DNA from: Rhodospirillaceae bacterium UBA1479
GTDB lineage: Bacteria; Pseudomonadota; Alphaproteobacteria; Rhodospirillales; Casp-alpha2
Reading direction: 5' to 3'
Assembly: GCA_002325375.1 (NCBI GenBank)
Contig: DCRZ01000002.1
Coordinates: 547,136-611,135, forward strand
DNA: 64,000 nucleotides
Positions 61,886 to 64,000 of this stretch are shown here, in pieces; the stretch's first letter is position 1, and every line of letters starts with the position of its first letter. A program made the position numbers and the translations under genes. The notes beneath the pieces were generated by a model, which was given only the letters and a program-made list of their open reading frames with translations, was not told where the DNA came from and ran no database searches.

Positions 61886-62860
61886 TCAAAAGACCGCGAC
61901 GAACAGGGTGCGGTCGGCCAGCAGGGCCAGAAAAATCCCGAACAGGTAGAGGATCGTATAGAAAAACATCGGCCGGCAGGGGCCCTGTTTGGCGTCGGCG
62001 ACGTTTTCCGCCCGCCACACCCGCGCCATATGCACGACCAACCCGACGTTCAGGCCGGCGACGGCGACGGTGTACAGCCAGCCCGACAGGCCGAGCAGCA
62101 TGGGCGCGAAGGTCGCCGGGATCAGCAGCGCCGTGTAGACGGCCATTTGGATCTTGGTGCGGTGTTCGCCGACCACCACGGGCAGCATGGGCACGCCCAC
62201 GGTCTGATAGTCCTGGCGGCGGAACAGGGCCAGCGCCCAGGTATGGGGCGGCGTCCACAGGAAGATGATCATGAACAACGCGATGGCGCCCCAGGGGTCG
62301 GCCAGGAACCCGGCGTTCCCGGTCACGGCGGCCCAGCCGATGACCGGCGGCAAAGCGCCCGAGGCGCCGCCGATGACGATGTTCTGCGGCGTGCGGCGCT
62401 TCAGCCAGACCGTGTAGATGAACACGTAATAGAGGATCGTGAAGGCCAGCAGCCCGGCGGAAATCAGGTTGACCCAGACGCCCATGGCGATGACCGAGGC
62501 GATCGCCAGGACCGTGCCGAACACCAGCGCGTTGCCGGGGTCCATGCGGCCCGCCGGGATCGGCCGGTTCATGGTGCGCTGCATGTGCAGGTCGATGTCG
62601 CGGTCGTACCACATGTTGATGGCGCCCGAGGCCCCGGCGCCGATGGAAATGCACAGGATCGCGACGAAGGCTTCGAGCGTGCCGATGGCGCCCGGCGCCA
62701 TGACCAGGCCGACCATGGCCGTGAACACCACCAGGGACATCACCCGGGGCTTCAGCAACAGGGCATAGTCGGCCAGCCGGAACTGGGGTTCCGGGCGGGG
62801 CGCGGTCTCGGCCGATGCGCTGATATGCGGGGCGACGGTGTCGCTCACGGGTGTCCTCAT
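61886..62860 (-). CDS. ctaB: protoheme IX farnesyltransferase
   Basis: 324 aa, polytopic. Adds a farnesyl group to heme b to make heme O for heme-copper oxidases. The prenyl-diphosphate site is NMWYDRDID (82-90) with RTMNRPIPAG, and the second YTVWLKRRTPQNIVIGG segment is typical. N-terminal tail of about 30 polar residues. Lies downstream of the oxidase-like gene and 31 bases away. Confidence 0.95.
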   Translation of the reverse strand: MRTPVSDTVAPHISASAETAPRPEPQFRLADYALLLKPRVMSLVVFTAMVGLVMAPGAIGTLEAFVAILCISIGAGASGAINMWYDRDIDLHMQRTMNRPIPAGRMDPGNALVFGTVLAIASVIAMGVWVNLISAGLLAFTILYYVFIYTVWLKRRTPQNIVIGGASGALPPVIGWAAVTGNAGFLADPWGAIALFMIIFLWTPPHTWALALFRRQDYQTVGVPMLPVVVGEHRTKIQMAVYTALLIPATFAPMLLGLSGWLYTVAVAGLNVGLVVHMARVWRAENVADAKQGPCRPMFFYTILYLFGIFLALLADRTLFVAVF

Positions 62861-62891
62861 GGCGTTGGTCGGTGTGCGTTGCCTGGGCGCT

Positions 62892-64000
62892 TTATATTTT
62901 AAGTTCGCGCCGAGGGCCAGTGTCCGTTGGTCCAGGTCGGCGTAAAAGTGCCCGCCCGACGATCCAGATGAACATGACGCCGCCGGCCACGGCGATCACC
63001 GCGCCAACCCCCATGCCGTACAGGCCGACCTGGGCGCCAAATGCTTCCAAGCCCGCGATGTCGCCCGCCACCTTGCGCGGCGCACCGTATCCGCCGGCCA
63101 GGAACAGGCCCGCCGAATGCAGCGCCTGGCCCAGGCCGTAAAGCCAGAACAGGGCGAACACGGCGCGGCCCAGCTTGGCTGCGCGATCCAGCGACGGCAG
63201 CAGGGCGCAAAACACCAAGCCCATCAGGGCCAGGTTCACGCCGCCGATGACGCCGTGGTAATGGGCCGGCGTGCGGGTATCGGCGCCGTCGACGAACAGG
63301 CCGAGCAGCCCGCCCAGGAAAAACACCGCCATGGACAGACAGAGGGCGGACCGCGCCAGTCGCGCGCGGTCGTCGGCGGGCGGCGTGCCGCTGCCGGTGA
63401 ACAGGAAGGCGGCGGCCAACACAACCGGGGCCGGGGCCAACAGGTATTGCAGGTCGGTGAAGGCCTGGGTCTGTTCGGCGCTGAACGCGGGGAATATCCA
63501 ATAAAGCGCCGGGCCGATCAGCGCGAACAGGGCGAGTGCGGCCACGGCCCAGAAGAACAGACTGCCCGAAAACGGCCGGCCGGCGGCCCCGGCCAGCGCC
63601 CACCAGGCGCAGAGCATCAGGCCGGTGTTGACGAACTGCAGAACATGCCCGCCGCCCCAGAACAGGCGTTCGTTCAGTTCCACGGATGTCGGTTCGCCCG
63701 AGGCGGCATGGAACGTCACGGCGAAGCAGGCAAAGGCGGCGATATAGATCAGGCCCGTCAACAGAACGCCCACGCCCCCCGGGCCCGGTTCGTTGACGCG
63801 GCGCAGGAACGCCGCCGCAAGGCGCAGGACGACGAACAGCACGCCCATGAACATGAACACCAGACCCAGGTAGTACAGCGGGTCGATCACCGTCGGCACG
63901 TAATTGTTGAGGGACGGCTGGGTGTCGTGTTTGAGGGCCGGGATCATCAGCAGGATTTCCCCCGCCGTGACCAACCACACGGCAGAACGCCCCGTCGCGC
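62892..64000 (-). CDS. heme-copper oxidase subunit I-like protein, C-terminal part
   Basis: At least 369 codons; the frame is open to the window edge, so the N-terminus is missing. Polytopic, most similar to cbb3-type subunit I (CcoN): WGGGHVLQFVN matches the first Cu_B His region, and AHYHGVIGG the His-x-His ligating the two hemes. Where CcoN has the Cu_B pair His-His (GPHH), this protein reads GPAL (63504-63509 for the Ala-Leu). It therefore may not form a normal binuclear centre. No subunit II or CcoO is visible in the window. Operon with ctaB. Confidence 0.75.
   Translation of the reverse strand, partial: ATGRSAVWLVTAGEILLMIPALKHDTQPSLNNYVPTVIDPLYYLGLVFMFMGVLFVVLRLAAAFLRRVNEPGPGGVGVLLTGLIYIAAFACFAVTFHAASGEPTSVELNERLFWGGGHVLQFVNTGLMLCAWWALAGAAGRPFSGSLFFWAVAALALFALIGPALYWIFPAFSAEQTQAFTDLQYLLAPAPVVLAAAFLFTGSGTPPADDRARLARSALCLSMAVFFLGGLLGLFVDGADTRTPAHYHGVIGGVNLALMGLVFCALLPSLDRAAKLGRAVFALFWLYGLGQALHSAGLFLAGGYGAPRKVAGDIAGLEAFGAQVGLYGMGVGAVIAVAGGVMFIWIVGRALLRRPGPTDTGPRRELKI

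Noticed and set aside
1..64000. CRISPR arrays, insertion sequences, prophage genes, rRNA
   Set aside because: No regularly spaced direct repeats, transposase or integrase motifs, or rRNA stretches were seen on either strand.

Overview
The window is GC-rich, densely coded chromosomal DNA from an alphaproteobacterium, most likely in or near the Rhodospirillales. This rests on the gene content (petABC with an alphaproteobacterial Rieske/cytochrome b/cytochrome c1 set, a mitochondrial-processing-type peptidase next to thrC, PAS_5, DUF1285, DUF6111 and DUF1194 families, a MoxR/DUF58/DUF4159 operon beside a Nudix-CCA cluster, phaZ) and on a palindromic intergenic repeat of the kind common in that class. 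No species call is possible from the sequence alone. Both window edges cut genes: mtnA on the left and a heme-copper-oxidase-like gene on the right.

Layout. 1-2.9 kb: mtnA 3' end, a secreted hypothetical, a GST and a DenD-type dehydrogenase. 3.0-5.9 kb: petABC on the minus strand with a clear terminator. 6.2-8.0 kb: trmL-hemF and a DUF486 membrane protein. 8.2-9.0 kb: a solitary flgG behind a sigma54-like promoter. 9.3-14.6 kb: a quinone/electrophile-handling block (quinone-oxidoreductase-like MDR, pirin, arylamine N-acetyltransferase, glutathionyl-hydroquinone reductase, azoreductase) with a divergent LysR regulator. 14.6-17.2 kb: a TPP enzyme and a TauD-type dioxygenase. 17.3-24.2 kb: a four-gene MoxR-DUF58-DUF4159-membrane protein operon. 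24.3-27.8 kb: DUF1285, Nudix, DUF6111, cca and an SGNH hydrolase. 27.9-34.3 kb: a PAS_5 protein, a DacB-type lipoprotein, small hypotheticals, a HAD dehalogenase, two tandem DUF1194 vWA proteins and PhzF. 34.4-36.2 kb: an Aer-like PAS protein and a soluble chemoreceptor behind an Fnr-type box. 36.2-41 kb: gcvTHP under a tandem glycine riboswitch with a recognisable promoter. 41-43.6 kb: two exported proteins. 43.7-45.2 kb: thrB-rnhA. 45.2-49.3 kb: a single-polypeptide type IIG restriction-modification enzyme, the one clearly accessory gene. 49.5-56.4 kb: phaZ, LysR/GST pair, peroxiredoxin, DsbD/ScsB-like protein, yqgE and a small ORF. 56.5-57.7 kb: two tandem PAS_5 proteins. 57.7-64 kb: a minus-strand run mpp-thrC-M32 carboxypeptidase-ctaB-heme-copper oxidase subunit I-like.

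Working together: respiration (petABC, hemF, ctaB, the oxidase-like protein), one-carbon/glycine metabolism (gcvTHP), threonine synthesis (thrB, thrC far apart) and redox protection (GSTs, peroxiredoxin, azoreductase group, DsbD-like) dominate. Signals that go beyond routine annotation are: an oxidase subunit I-like protein that appears to have lost the Cu_B His-His pair; an orphan flgG with its own sigma54-type promoter; Fnr-type boxes before petABC and the PAS/MCP pair; long perfect inverted repeats at both LysR promoters; a possibly leaderless type IIG enzyme; and recently duplicated DUF1194 and PAS_5 pairs. No tRNA, rRNA, insertion sequence or CRISPR array was seen.
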